NCBI GenBank assembly: GCA_040385105.1
Contig: JAZKHY010000045.1
Span: 1 to 64,000 of the forward strand
DNA length: 64,000 nucleotides
Direction of reading: 5' to 3'
DNA from: JACMQX01 sp040385105
Lineage (GTDB): Bacteria; Pseudomonadota; Gammaproteobacteria; Burkholderiales; Burkholderiaceae_C
Shown here in pieces: positions 7,969-16,610 of this stretch. A model generated the notes under the pieces. That model saw only the letters and a program-made list of their open reading frames with translations, had not been told where the DNA came from and did not search any database. Position numbers and translations under genes: made by a program. Within the stretch, counting starts at the first letter, position 1; every line of letters starts with the position of its first letter.

Positions 7969-9147
7969 TCAAGCGCCCTGCTGGATCGCTCCTGCGCCGA
8001 GCAGTGCTGCTATGTCGTCCTGCGCAAAGCCCCAGTCAGCCAGCGCTTGGCCGGTATGCTCGCCCACGCGGGGCGCCCGGCCCTGGATCGCGCCTGGCGT
8101 GCGCGAAAAGCGTGGCGCGGGCGCCGGCTGCACCACGCCTTCGATTTCCACAAAGGTGCTGCGCGCCTTGAGGTGCGGATGTGACGGAGCCTCCGCCATC
8201 GACAACACAGGCGCGAAACACACTTCATTGCCGGCCATGAGGGCGCACCACTCGTCACGCGTGCGGGTGATGAAGATGCCGGCAAAGAGCTTTTTCATTT
8301 CGGGCCAGCTGGCCTTGTCATGCTGGTCGGGCAGGTCGCGGCTGCCCAGTCCCATGAGTTCGAGCGTCACCTTGTAGAAGCGCGCCTCGTTGGAAGCCAG
8401 GGCCACGTACTTGCCGTCACTGGTTTCATACACGCTGTACCAAGGGGCGCCGGAGTCCAGGCGGTTGTCGCCACGCTGGTCGGTCCACTTGCCTGCAGCG
8501 CGCATGCCGTACATCAGGGCCATGAGCGAGGCGCTGCCATCTACCATGGCCGCGTCAACGACCTGGCCCTTGCCGCTGGTGCGGCTCTCGAGCAGTGCGC
8601 TTACGATGCCCAGGGCCAGGTACAGAGACCCACCGCCAAAATCACCGGCCAGATTCAGCGGCGGCACAGGTGGCCCACCGGTAGAGCCGATGGAATGCAG
8701 GACGCCGGTCAGCGCGATGTAGTTCATGTCGTGCCCGGGAGCCTGGGCCAGCGGCCCGTCCTGGCCCCAGCCCGTCATGCGTCCGTAAACGATCTTCCGG
8801 TTGGCGGCAAGGCAGTCATCCGGGCCCAGGCCCAGCCGCTCGGTCACGCCTGGGCGAAAGCCTTCAATGATGGCGTCCGCGCGGGCCACCAGCCTGAGAA
8901 TGGCCGCGACCGCCTTCGGGTTTTTCAGGTCCATCGCCACCGAGCGGCGGCTCCTGTGCAGCAGGTTGAACTTCTCTTCCAGTTCAACGCCGCCGTCGGA
9001 CGCGACGATCCGGTCGATGCGCAGGACTTCCGCGCCTAGGTCGGCAAGCAGCATCGCGGTGAACGGCCCCGGGCCGATTCCACCCAGTTCCACGATGCGC
9101 ACGCCTGAAAGAGGTCCACTGGCTTTCCAGGTCACTGCATTCTTCAT
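7969..9147 (-). CDS. alpha-methylacyl-CoA racemase-like family III CoA-transferase
   Basis: The 392-residue protein is a family III CoA-transferase relative whose sequence matches the racemase branch: GHDMNYIALTGVLHSIG and PLNLAGDFGGGSLYLALGI. His139 and Asp169 correspond to the two acid-base residues known from mycobacterial methylacyl-CoA racemase. It would invert the 2-methyl centre of a branched acyl-CoA so that a stereospecific dehydrogenase can act, and an acyl-CoA dehydrogenase is encoded in the same operon. The reading frame starts with ATG at 9147, preceded by a 134-base gap that holds a large inverted repeat. Confidence 0.88.
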   Translation of the reverse strand: MKNAVTWKASGPLSGVRIVELGGIGPGPFTAMLLADLGAEVLRIDRIVASDGGVELEEKFNLLHRSRRSVAMDLKNPKAVAAILRLVARADAIIEGFRPGVTERLGLGPDDCLAANRKIVYGRMTGWGQDGPLAQAPGHDMNYIALTGVLHSIGSTGGPPVPPLNLAGDFGGGSLYLALGIVSALLESRTSGKGQVVDAAMVDGSASLMALMYGMRAAGKWTDQRGDNRLDSGAPWYSVYETSDGKYVALASNEARFYKVTLELMGLGSRDLPDQHDKASWPEMKKLFAGIFITRTRDEWCALMAGNEVCFAPVLSMAEAPSHPHLKARSTFVEIEGVVQPAPAPRFSRTPGAIQGRAPRVGEHTGQALADWGFAQDDIAALLGAGAIQQGA

Positions 9148-9168
9148 GTTCTTGCCTTTGCCTTGTTG

Positions 9169-9238
9169 CGGCTTTCACCGGTCTTGCATGCTCAGGAAGT
9201 TACTTGATGCGCGCAAGCGTGCCAAGTGGTGAAAGCCG
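9169..9238. promoter_or_regulatory. 11-bp inverted repeat ahead of the racemase/SDR genes
   Basis: CGGCTTTCACC at 9169-9179 is matched perfectly in inverted orientation by GGTGAAAGCCG at 9228-9238, with 48 bases between. The pair lies in the 134-base gap between the DUF2889 gene and the racemase gene, 22 bases upstream of the racemase start. In RNA it would form a long-range hairpin in the leader of the racemase transcript; as DNA it could be two operator sites. There is no T-run, so a simple terminator is unlikely. Confidence 0.4.
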
Positions 9239-9281
9239 AAACGCAGATTCGGCGTGCACGAATCGCGCGCCACAGTCGTGC

Positions 9282-9869
9282 TCAGGTACCGGTTGGCGGA
9301 GTGTCGCGGTCTCCTTGGGAGGCGGTGTCCGGCGCCCCGGGCGATTGCCAGTGCTCGGGCCAGAGGATACGGACCACCTCACGCTCGCGCCCGAAGGCGT
9401 AGCAGCTGTCGATTTTCCCTGGCGACCTGAACGTCTCGGGGCGCAGGGCGTTGATACCCTGCAAGGCCGTGGTGGCCAGCGGGATCAGCATTTCCATCAG
9501 GTGCGTGCAGCCGGCCACGCCGCGCAGGCGCTCTTTCACTTTCGCGGACCAGCCGCGCACAAGCCGCTCGCCGACAAGCTCAGAGAGCGTGGCTTCCGCT
9601 TCCCTGCAGATGGCCCATGGCGTGACGTCGGAGGCCGCTTCGATCGCACGTACGGTGTACTCCCCGTCCACGGTGATGCGGATCCACAGGTCGTGCAGCG
9701 CCTGCCCGGCGGGCGCGGGCACCGGTGAACTGGGCCGCAGGAAGTCGAACGGCTTCGTGTCAACCAGGTGCGCTTCCGCGTCATACAGCCCGTCGTCGCG
9801 GGCGTAGGCCTTCATGTCGATGACGCGGTGATGTATCTCGCGCCGCGCGCCGGGATCAGAAAGGGGCAT
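9282..9869 (-). CDS. DUF2889 domain protein
   Basis: The 195-residue protein has the DUF2889 pattern: RVIDMKAYARDDGLYDAEAHLVD near the N-terminus (given as its start IDMKAYARDDGLYD), a central IRITVDGEYTVRAIEA strand pair, and the conserved GCTHLMEMLIPLATTALQG. The fold and reaction are unknown, but the family is often found beside acyl-CoA and CoA-transferase genes in betaproteobacteria. The conserved Cys-Thr-His could bind a metal or act in catalysis, which is inference only. It lies 26 bases after the Bug gene on the minus strand, as part of the same catabolic operon. Confidence 0.8.
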   Translation of the reverse strand: MPLSDPGARREIHHRVIDMKAYARDDGLYDAEAHLVDTKPFDFLRPSSPVPAPAGQALHDLWIRITVDGEYTVRAIEAASDVTPWAICREAEATLSELVGERLVRGWSAKVKERLRGVAGCTHLMEMLIPLATTALQGINALRPETFRSPGKIDSCYAFGREREVVRILWPEHWQSPGAPDTASQGDRDTPPTGT

Positions 9870-9895
9870 GACGGGGGTGCGGGGCAGTGGGCCCG

Positions 9896-10879
9896 TCAGT
9901 CAATCTTGATCTTGGCGTCCTGGATCAGCTTGCGGTACATGGCGGTGTCGCTGGCGATGCGCTTGGCCAGCACGTCGGGCGTGCCGCCGCCCGAGGTGTA
10001 GCCCAGGTCCAGGATGCGTGCCTTGACTTCGGGCATTTCAAGAATCTTCGACAGCTCGGCATTGACGCGCGTGATGGCGGCCTTCGGAACATTGGCCTGG
10101 TACAGCATGCCCATCCAGATGCCGACGTCGTAGCCCGGAACACCCGCTTCAGCCAGGGTGGGTACGTCGGGCAGGTTCGGCAGGCGGCGTGAGGTGGACA
10201 TGCCCAGGGCCTTGACCTTGCCTGTCTTCAGGTGCTGCAGCACGGACGCCGGCGAGATGAACATCATGTCGGCCTGGCCACCCAGCACGTCGTTCAGGCC
10301 TTGCGCTGCGCCACGGTAGGGCACATGAAGGATGTCAACCCCCGCCTTGAACCGCAGGAACTCGGCCGCGAAGTGGTGCGACGAGCCATTGCCGGCTGAG
10401 GCAATGCTGTAGAAGCCTGGCTTGGCCTTGACCAGTGCGATGAGCTCCTTCACGTTATTGGCTGCCACCTTCTGCGGGTTGACGACCAGCACCATCGGCA
10501 GGTTGACGAACAGGCTTACCGGCTCGAAGTCCTTGATCGGGTCGTAGGGCACAGCCTGAAGCAGCGGGTTGATGGTGAAGGCCACGTCCGAACCCCAGAC
10601 CAGGGTGTAACCGTCGGGCGGGCTCTTGGCGCCGGCGTCGGTGCCGATGATGCCGCCGCCGCCGCCCTTGTTGTCAACAATGACGGGCTGGCCAAGCGCC
10701 GTGGCCAGGTGCCCGGCGACCAGGCGCGCGGTGATGTCCGCGCCAGCGCCTGCGGTGTACGGCACGAGGATCTTCATCGGCCGGTTGGGCGCCCACTCCT
10801 GGGCGATGGCTGTGGCGCTGAACGCCAGCGCGGCGGCAAGGGCCATGAGGCGGGTGACAAGCTTGGACGGTGTACGCAT
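9896..10879 (-). CDS. Bug-family (TctC) periplasmic solute-binding protein
   Basis: The product is 327 residues from the chosen ATG at 10879, which follows CGGAGACTTCCC; a longer open frame to 10960 exists but lacks a ribosome site and would bury the signal peptide. MRTPSKLVTRLMALAAALA and a cleavage region ATAIAQ-EW form the signal. ILVPYTAGAGADITARL and VIVDNKGGGGGIIGTD are the two ligand-loop motifs. It is the only transport gene in the operon, between DUF2889 and a CoA-transferase, and probably captures the acid that the transferase activates. Confidence 0.92.
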   Translation of the reverse strand: MRTPSKLVTRLMALAAALAFSATAIAQEWAPNRPMKILVPYTAGAGADITARLVAGHLATALGQPVIVDNKGGGGGIIGTDAGAKSPPDGYTLVWGSDVAFTINPLLQAVPYDPIKDFEPVSLFVNLPMVLVVNPQKVAANNVKELIALVKAKPGFYSIASAGNGSSHHFAAEFLRFKAGVDILHVPYRGAAQGLNDVLGGQADMMFISPASVLQHLKTGKVKALGMSTSRRLPNLPDVPTLAEAGVPGYDVGIWMGMLYQANVPKAAITRVNAELSKILEMPEVKARILDLGYTSGGGTPDVLAKRIASDTAMYRKLIQDAKIKID

Positions 10880-10968
10880 GGGAAGTCTCCGGAAGAATAG
10901 CTCGATGGTGCCGGCCTTCAAGTACAGACTCAAGGGCGGGCGGACAGTTCCGCGCTGCAAAACAGCGC

Positions 10969-12213
10969 TCAGATCACCCTGGCGGACCGCAGGTCGCTCA
11001 TTTCACCGGGCGACAGGTTCAAAAGGCCCCGGTAGATGTCGTCATTGGACGTACCCAACTCCATCGTGGGCTGGTCAAACTGCGCGGTGCTGGCCGAGAA
11101 CTGGATCGGCAGCCCGCAGCCCACGGCATTGACATCGCCATAGCGCGGGTGGGCCAGCCGGGTCAGCGCGCCGCTGGCATGAAGGTGCGGGTCGGCCAGC
11201 ACTTCATCCGGTGTGCGGACTTTGGCGCAGGGCACGCCGCGCTGGTCCAGCAGCGCGTGCACGATGTCGTCGCAGTTGTGCAGGCGCGTCCAGGCCTGGA
11301 TGATGTCGTTGAACTCCGCAGCGCGGTTCATGCGCTCCACGCGCGTGCTGTAGCGCGGGTCGTTTTCCAGCTCCGGCCGGCCGATGGCTTCCAGCAGGCC
11401 CTTGAACCAGTCACCCTGGAAGGCAACGATGGCCACGTAGCCGTTCCTTGCCTGGTACACGCCAAAAGGAATGAGCCGGTCGAGGAAATTGCCGGACCGC
11501 ACCGGGTAGCCTTGGCCGCCCAGAACGTCAAAATGCTCCACCGCCACCCAGGAGGCCAGGCAGTCCAGCATCGATACCTTCACGTGCTGGCCTTCGCCCG
11601 TGCGGCCCCGGTAGATCAGTGCCGCGAGGATGCCCTGCAGCAGGTATTGAGGCGCCAGCATGTCGCCGATCGGCAGGCCGCAGCGGATGGGCGGGCCGTC
11701 GGCCGGGCCGGTTGTTTCCATGATGCCGCTCAAGGCCTGCACGATGATGTCCATGCCCTTGAGGGTGGGCCAGGCACTCGGCTCGCCCATGGCCTTCAGT
11801 GAGGCGTAGATGATGCGCGGGTTGGCCTTGCGCACTTCTTCGTAGTCCACCTTGAGCCGTGCAGTGGCGCCCTCGCTCATGTTCTCCACGAACACATCGC
11901 ATTCCTTCGCCAGCTGCATCAGCAGTTCGCGGCCGCGCGTGCTCTTCAGGTCCAGCGTGATGCTCTTCTTGTTGCGCGCCCGGCCCAGGGTGGTGAGGTT
12001 GAGGTCGTTTTCCGTGTTCTCGCCGAAGCGCAGGCCGTCTTTCGTTGCAATGGGCGGGTTGTTGCGCGAAATGTCGCTGCCGCCTGGCGCCTCGACGCGG
12101 ATCACCTCTGCACCCATGCCGCCCAGCACCATGGTGGCGTAGGGGCCAGACAGCGCCACCGTCAGGTCGAGGACCCGGATGCCGTCGAGCGGCCGCAGGC
12201 TTGCGTTGTTCAT
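10969..12213 (-). CDS. CaiB/BaiF family III CoA-transferase
   Basis: The 414-residue protein is a canonical family III CoA-transferase: GIRVLDLTVALSGPYATMVL, GMGAEVIRVEAPGGSD, the RARNKKSITLDLK motif and Asp184 in GLPIGDMLAP, the position of the covalent aspartyl intermediate. PRIIYASLKAMG and an interlocking C-terminal domain complete the family length. It lies 15 bases downstream of the acyl-CoA dehydrogenase on the minus strand. It is distinct in sequence from the racemase of the same operon, so this one probably activates the free acid and the racemase acts later. Confidence 0.92.
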   Translation of the reverse strand: MNNASLRPLDGIRVLDLTVALSGPYATMVLGGMGAEVIRVEAPGGSDISRNNPPIATKDGLRFGENTENDLNLTTLGRARNKKSITLDLKSTRGRELLMQLAKECDVFVENMSEGATARLKVDYEEVRKANPRIIYASLKAMGEPSAWPTLKGMDIIVQALSGIMETTGPADGPPIRCGLPIGDMLAPQYLLQGILAALIYRGRTGEGQHVKVSMLDCLASWVAVEHFDVLGGQGYPVRSGNFLDRLIPFGVYQARNGYVAIVAFQGDWFKGLLEAIGRPELENDPRYSTRVERMNRAAEFNDIIQAWTRLHNCDDIVHALLDQRGVPCAKVRTPDEVLADPHLHASGALTRLAHPRYGDVNAVGCGLPIQFSASTAQFDQPTMELGTSNDDIYRGLLNLSPGEMSDLRSARVI

Positions 12214-12228
12214 GTCCTTCTCTCCGTT

Positions 12229-13416
12229 TCAGGCCCTTGCCGCGCCGGCGTGGTGCCTGTCGGCCAGCTTGTAGCCGAGGGCATCTTCGGCGATGAGGAT
12301 CTTCTGCACATTGGCCGTGCCTTCGCCGGTGAACATCATGTCGGCAAAGCACTTGTAGCGCGAGACGCGGTATTCGGTGGCCAGGCCATAGCCGCCGAAG
12401 ATCTGCTGGGCCTTGTCGGCGCACAGGCGCGCCGTCTGGGACGCGTGGTATTTGGCGATCGAGGCGAGGCGGTTGGTCGGCCGGCCTTCGTCCATGTGTT
12501 GCGCCACCTTGTACACCAGGCCCTTGCTGGCTTCGATGGCGACAGCCATCTCGGCGATGTCCGACTGGATCATCTGGTACTGGCCCAGCACACTGCCGCG
12601 CACGGTGCGCTCGTTGGCATATTTGATGGCGTCTTCAAAACAGGCCCGGGCAATGCCGAGGGACAACGCACCGACCACCGCACGGCCAGACTCCAGCCCG
12701 CGCATGATGATCCTGAATCCCTCACCCTCTTCGCCCAGGCGGTTCACCACCGGGACCACAAAGTCGTCCAGGAACAGGGCGGCGGTGCGGAATGATTTTG
12801 AAAGGCCCATGGTGTCGATGGGCTGCGCGGTGAAGCCCGGGTATTTCTTCGGCTCGACGATGAACGCCGTGACACCTTTGGCGCCGGCAGACGGGTCGGT
12901 CTTGGCCAGCAGGATGCCGGCATCGCATTCATTGCCGAGCGAGGCCCACATCTTGGAGCCGTTGAGGCGGTAGACGTCGCCGTCCCGTCTGGCCGTGGTT
13001 TTCATGTTGCCCAGGGCGTCCGAGCCGCCGCCGGCTTCGGTCAGGGACATCATCCCGATCTTCTCGCCGCTGATGAAGCCCGGCACGAATGCCTGCACCT
13101 GCTCCGGCGTGCCCGCCTGGAAGATGGTTGCCGGGCAGCTGCCGGCCTGCTGGTTGCTGCAGCAGGCAAAGCGGACGTCCAGCCTGGCGATTTCCTCCAG
13201 GATGACCACCGACGCCAGGTAGCCTGTTTCGGTACCGCCCAGCGATTCCGGAAACAGCGAGCCGTACAGACCGGTAGCGCCGGCCTTGCGCACGAGCTCG
13301 CGGGGTAGTTCCATGCGCGCTTCCCAGCTGTCCATGACCGGGACAACCTCTCGCTCCATGAAGCGGATGACACTGTCGCGGATGGCGCCGATTTCTTCTG
13401 AGTCCAGATCCAGCAT
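12229..13416 (-). CDS. acyl-CoA dehydrogenase
   Basis: The product is 395 residues from the ATG at 13416, which has CAGGAG eight bases upstream; the frame stays open to 13551 but that extension is not family-like. The FAD and substrate motifs MMSLTEAGGGSDALGNM and LNGSKMWASLGNECD are present, as are ARACFEDAIKYANERTV and the C-terminal IFGGYGLATEYRVSRY. Glu of GEGTANVQ stands at the catalytic-base position of the short-chain subfamily. It is the first gene of the minus-strand operon ending with the SDR, and probably oxidizes the acyl-CoA after activation and racemization. Confidence 0.92.
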   Translation of the reverse strand: MLDLDSEEIGAIRDSVIRFMEREVVPVMDSWEARMELPRELVRKAGATGLYGSLFPESLGGTETGYLASVVILEEIARLDVRFACCSNQQAGSCPATIFQAGTPEQVQAFVPGFISGEKIGMMSLTEAGGGSDALGNMKTTARRDGDVYRLNGSKMWASLGNECDAGILLAKTDPSAGAKGVTAFIVEPKKYPGFTAQPIDTMGLSKSFRTAALFLDDFVVPVVNRLGEEGEGFRIIMRGLESGRAVVGALSLGIARACFEDAIKYANERTVRGSVLGQYQMIQSDIAEMAVAIEASKGLVYKVAQHMDEGRPTNRLASIAKYHASQTARLCADKAQQIFGGYGLATEYRVSRYKCFADMMFTGEGTANVQKILIAEDALGYKLADRHHAGAARA

Positions 13417-13584
13417 GTGTGTTTCTCCTGCAGGCGGTGATAGGTAACGGATAGCCTGCGCGCAATGCAGGGGCTTTGCCGGATTCTCCGGCACTGGCCC
13501 CCGCGTGAAAACAGCGCCGGGCTGCGTTCCGCCTTGCAAAACACCACCCACGCTGCCGGCGACCCATCAAGCGGGTTTGCCGGG

Positions 13585-13598
13585 TTGACGCAAGTCAA
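13585..13598. promoter_or_regulatory. FNR/Anr-type box
   Basis: TTGACGCAAGTCAA is a perfect 5+4+5 inverted repeat of the FNR/Anr/DNR class. It lies in the 283-base divergent gap between the acyl-CoA dehydrogenase (minus) and the next Bug gene (plus). AT-rich TTTATACGCT follows 13 bases later and could hold the -10 of the plus-strand gene, which would place the box near -36 to -41. The rest of the gap shows no other clear signal. Confidence 0.45.
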
Positions 13599-13699
13599 TG
13601 AATCTGGCAATTTATACGCTTAACCCCCTAAGCATCGTCCTGCCATGCCGGAGAGCCTGAAAAGGGGGGTGCGTTCAACCCACCTTTCAAGGAATCCCC

Positions 13700-14683
13700 A
13701 TGTACAACAGGAGACATTTCGCCGCCCTGGGCCTGGCCGTTTGCGCGCTGGCGCTCGGCCCGGGTTCTGCACTGGCGCAGGCGGGGTACCCGTCCAAGCC
13801 CGTCAAGTTCATCGTTCCGTATGCGCCCGGCGGCCTGCCGGACACCGTCGCGCGCTGGGTGGCGCAGCGCCTGGGCGACCGCCTGGGGCAGTCGGTGGTG
13901 GTGGACAATAAGCCGGGTGGCAACGGGGTCGTGGCTTACCAGGCGTTGCTGCAGAGCACACCGTCCGACGGCCATGCGTTCATCGTGTCCGACGGCTCCA
14001 TGCTGTCGATCACGCCGCAGGTCAACAAGTCGGCCAATTACCAGGTGGGCAAGGACATCCTGCCCGTGTCGCTGATCGCGCGTTCGCCGCTGTTCCTGGT
14101 GGCGCACCCCAAGGTCGGCGTCAACAACTTCCAGGAGTTCATCACCCTCGTCAAGAGCAAGCCGGGCGAGTTTGCCTATGGCTCCTCGGGCATCGGCAGC
14201 ACCCACCACCTGACGATGGAAGCGCTGAAGGCTTCCTTGGGGCTGGACGTGCGGCACATTCCGTTCCGCGGCTCGGGCCAGTCCACGCCGGCGCTGATTG
14301 GCGGGCAGGTGGAGTTCTCGGTGGCGGCGCTGCCGTCGATGGCCGGCTTCGTGCAGGCCGGCCAGGCGAAGCTGATTGCGTCCAACGCGGCAACCCGCTC
14401 CACCCAGGCGCCCGATGTGGCCGCCATTGCCGAGGTGGTGCCGGGCTTTGATTTTTCTGTCGTGGTCGGCGTGCTGGCGGCTGCCGGCACACCGCAGCCC
14501 GCCATTGACCGCATCAGCCGCGAGATTGCCGAGGTCCTGAAGATGCCCGACGTCATCAGGCAGTTCCAGGCAGCCGTGGTCGAGCCGGTGGGCGCCGGCC
14601 CGGCGGAATACAGCCGTGTCATCGCGCGCGAGAACGAGGCGATGGCCCGTGCGGGCAAGGCCGCATCGCTGAAGGCGGAGTGA
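13700..14683 (+). CDS. Bug-family (TctC) periplasmic solute-binding protein
   Basis: The 327-residue product has a signal peptide MYNRRHFAALGLAVCALALG ending ALAQ-AGYP, then VKFIVPYAPGGLPDTVARW and VVVDNKPGGNGVVAYQ, the two loops that bind the carboxylate and its waters in Bug structures. It is preceded by a 283-base divergent region with an FNR-type box and followed, after about 95 bases, by the hemerythrin/Rieske operon. It could feed either that operon or the divergent acyl-CoA operon; the sequence does not decide. Confidence 0.92.
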   Translation: MYNRRHFAALGLAVCALALGPGSALAQAGYPSKPVKFIVPYAPGGLPDTVARWVAQRLGDRLGQSVVVDNKPGGNGVVAYQALLQSTPSDGHAFIVSDGSMLSITPQVNKSANYQVGKDILPVSLIARSPLFLVAHPKVGVNNFQEFITLVKSKPGEFAYGSSGIGSTHHLTMEALKASLGLDVRHIPFRGSGQSTPALIGGQVEFSVAALPSMAGFVQAGQAKLIASNAATRSTQAPDVAAIAEVVPGFDFSVVVGVLAAAGTPQPAIDRISREIAEVLKMPDVIRQFQAAVVEPVGAGPAEYSRVIARENEAMARAGKAASLKAE

Positions 14684-14726
14684 GCCACACCCGGGCGGCG
14701 CGGTGGGCGCCTGCTTCATTGGCAAT

Positions 14727-14748
14727 GTTGATCAACTGGAAATATACT
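14727..14748 (+). promoter_or_regulatory. palindromic operator and -10 of the Rieske operon
   Basis: GTTGATCAAC (14727-14736) is a perfect 10-bp palindrome. TATACT at 14743-14748 is a good -10; a 17-base spacer would put a weak -35 (TGGCAA) at 14720-14725, so the palindrome would lie between the two hexamers, the usual place for a repressor site. The same word with an extended palindrome occurs in front of the HTH-citrate synthase-MarR regulator at 19374-19399. Operator function is inferred from position and sharing. Confidence 0.5.
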
Positions 14749-14778
14749 TAGGTGATTAAACTAAGCTCCGTGAATGCG

Positions 14779-15255
14779 ATGACTCCCTCCGCTGATAACC
14801 CTCTGGCCGCCCCGGGCCTGCCTGCGCATTCCGCAGTCGGCTTTGGCGCCATGGACGATGTCCATGCGGAGTTCGGGCCGCTGCTGAACCGCCTGCTGGC
14901 CGCCGGCGATGGTGAACTGCCGGCCGCGCTGCGTGCCGTGACGGACCACTGCCGCATGCACTTTGCGCTGGAGGAGGAATGGATGGGTACGGACTTTCCC
15001 GGGCGCGAGTGCCACGCGCAGGAGCACGCTGCCGTGCTGGCCTCGCTGGACGGCGTGATGCTGCGCCTTCAGGGCGGTGAGGCCCAGCCTGCGCGCACCG
15101 TTGCCCGGGCGTTGCAGGACTGGTTCCCGCCCCATGTGCAGCACCTGGACTCGGCCCTGGCGCACTGGCTGTGCAAGCAGCGCTGGGGCGCGAAGCCGGT
15201 GGTCCTGCACCTCAGGCCCCGCGCCGATGAAGGTCACGCGGCCACCGCCGCTTGA
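14779..15255 (+). CDS. hemerythrin-like domain protein
   Basis: The 158-residue protein has the ligand pattern of bacteriohemerythrin: His in DDVHAEF, His and Glu in MHFALEEEWM, two His in CHAQEHAAV, and His plus Asp in FPPHVQHLD. These would bind a di-iron centre that carries O2. The ATG at 14779 is chosen because it lies just after the predicted transcription start; an in-frame GTG at 14752 lies at the predicted start itself. It is the first gene of an operon with a Rieske oxygenase, which consumes O2 and contains iron, so an oxygen- or iron-supply role is plausible but unproven. Confidence 0.8.
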   Translation: MTPSADNPLAAPGLPAHSAVGFGAMDDVHAEFGPLLNRLLAAGDGELPAALRAVTDHCRMHFALEEEWMGTDFPGRECHAQEHAAVLASLDGVMLRLQGGEAQPARTVARALQDWFPPHVQHLDSALAHWLCKQRWGAKPVVLHLRPRADEGHAATAA

Positions 15256-15279
15256 TGGAGAAAAGACTGGAGCTGCGTC

Positions 15280-16602
15280 ATGATGACGAATGAAGAGAAT
15301 GAGCTGCTGTGCCGCGTCGAGGGCAATGCCCCGATGGGCCGGCTGATGCGCCGGCACTGGACGCCGGTGTGCCTGCTGGAGGAAGTGTCCGAGCCTGATG
15401 GCGACCCGGTCAAGGCGCAGGTGCTCGGTGAAAACCTGGTGGTCTTCCGCGACTCCGAGGGCCGCGTCGGCGTGCTCGACGAGGCCTGCCCGCACCGCGG
15501 CGCCTCGCTGCTCTACGGCCGCAATGAAGACGGTGGGCTGCGCTGCCTGTATCACGGCTGGCATATGGATACCGACGGCAACGTGCTGGAGATGGCTTCG
15601 GAGCCGGCCGGCAGCGGCATGGCAGAGAAGGTCAGGCACACCGCTTACCCGGTGAAGGAATGGGGCGGCTTCGTCTGGGCCTGGTTCGGGCCGAAGGAAG
15701 AGGTTCCGGCGTTCCAGCCGCCGCCCTGGGCGCCGAACGCCGATGTGCGGGTGAGCATTGCCAAGGCGCTGCTGCCCTGCAACTGGGCCCAGGTGCTGGA
15801 GGGCGCCATTGACTCCGCACACAGCTCCAGCCTGCATTCGTCCGACATGGTGCCCGCGCGGGTGGACGGTGCCAAGGCCAATGACAAGACCTGGCTGCGC
15901 CCCTCCACCGACAAGGCGCCGCGCATGCAGGTGCAGCGCACAGGCTACGGCTTCCGCTATGCCGCGCTGCGCCGGCCCATCAGCAATGCGGCCACGCATG
16001 AGTATGTGCGCTCCACCGTGTTCATCGCGCCGGCGGCGGCGCTGATCCCGCCCAACAACCTGTACAACGTGGCCAACATCAACGTCCCGATGGACGACGG
16101 CAACACCGCGTTCTACTTCATCGCCTGGGGCGACCCGGCGCAGACGCCCGAGACCGAGACCTGGCGCAAGTTCCTGCGCCAGACGGTGGGCATTGACCTG
16201 GACGAGGAATACCGGCCACTCAGGAACAAGGGCAACCGCTTCTGGCAGGACCGCAAGGCCATGAAGGCCGGCAACTTCACCGGGATCACCGGCTTCCCGA
16301 ACCAGGACATCGCCATGTGGGTGACCATGGGTGCGATGGCGCCGCGCAGCAGGGACCGCCTGGGCGCGAGCGACCTGGCGGTGGTGGAGTTCCGGCGCCA
16401 GATGCTGGAGGCTGTACGTGCTTTTGAGGCCGGGGCGCCGGCCATCGGCACCGGTGCCGATGCCGCGACGCACGATGTGTGTTCGTTCCAGGCCATCGTT
16501 CCCAAGACCACCGACTGGCGCGAGTATGTGGCGCACGCGGTGCTCGCAGGCGCCGGCGCAGGCCAGCCCGGGCTGGAGCCTTCATACTCGGTCAAGGCAT
16601 AA
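15280..16602 (+). CDS. Rieske non-heme iron oxygenase, phthalate dioxygenase-type oxygenase subunit
   Basis: The 440-residue protein has an N-terminal Rieske domain with C70-x-H72 (ACPHRG) and C89-x2-H92 (CLYHGWH), and a catalytic domain with Asp178, His181 and His186 in the DxxHxxxxH pattern. The opening NEENELLCRVEGNAPMGRLM and MRRHWTP resemble oxygenase subunits of phthalate 4,5-dioxygenase and related enzymes that need only one large subunit. No ferredoxin or reductase is encoded nearby, so electrons must come from a reductase elsewhere. It follows the hemerythrin gene by 24 bases and precedes a decarboxylase of the phthalate pathway type by 8 bases. Confidence 0.9.
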   Translation: MMTNEENELLCRVEGNAPMGRLMRRHWTPVCLLEEVSEPDGDPVKAQVLGENLVVFRDSEGRVGVLDEACPHRGASLLYGRNEDGGLRCLYHGWHMDTDGNVLEMASEPAGSGMAEKVRHTAYPVKEWGGFVWAWFGPKEEVPAFQPPPWAPNADVRVSIAKALLPCNWAQVLEGAIDSAHSSSLHSSDMVPARVDGAKANDKTWLRPSTDKAPRMQVQRTGYGFRYAALRRPISNAATHEYVRSTVFIAPAAALIPPNNLYNVANINVPMDDGNTAFYFIAWGDPAQTPETETWRKFLRQTVGIDLDEEYRPLRNKGNRFWQDRKAMKAGNFTGITGFPNQDIAMWVTMGAMAPRSRDRLGASDLAVVEFRRQMLEAVRAFEAGAPAIGTGADAATHDVCSFQAIVPKTTDWREYVAHAVLAGAGAGQPGLEPSYSVKA

Positions 16603-16610
16603 GGATCACC

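Noticed and set aside
14761..16536. A 591-codon minus-strand frame across the hemerythrin and Rieske genes
   Set aside because: The plus strand carries complete iron-ligand motifs; the minus frame is low-complexity filler.
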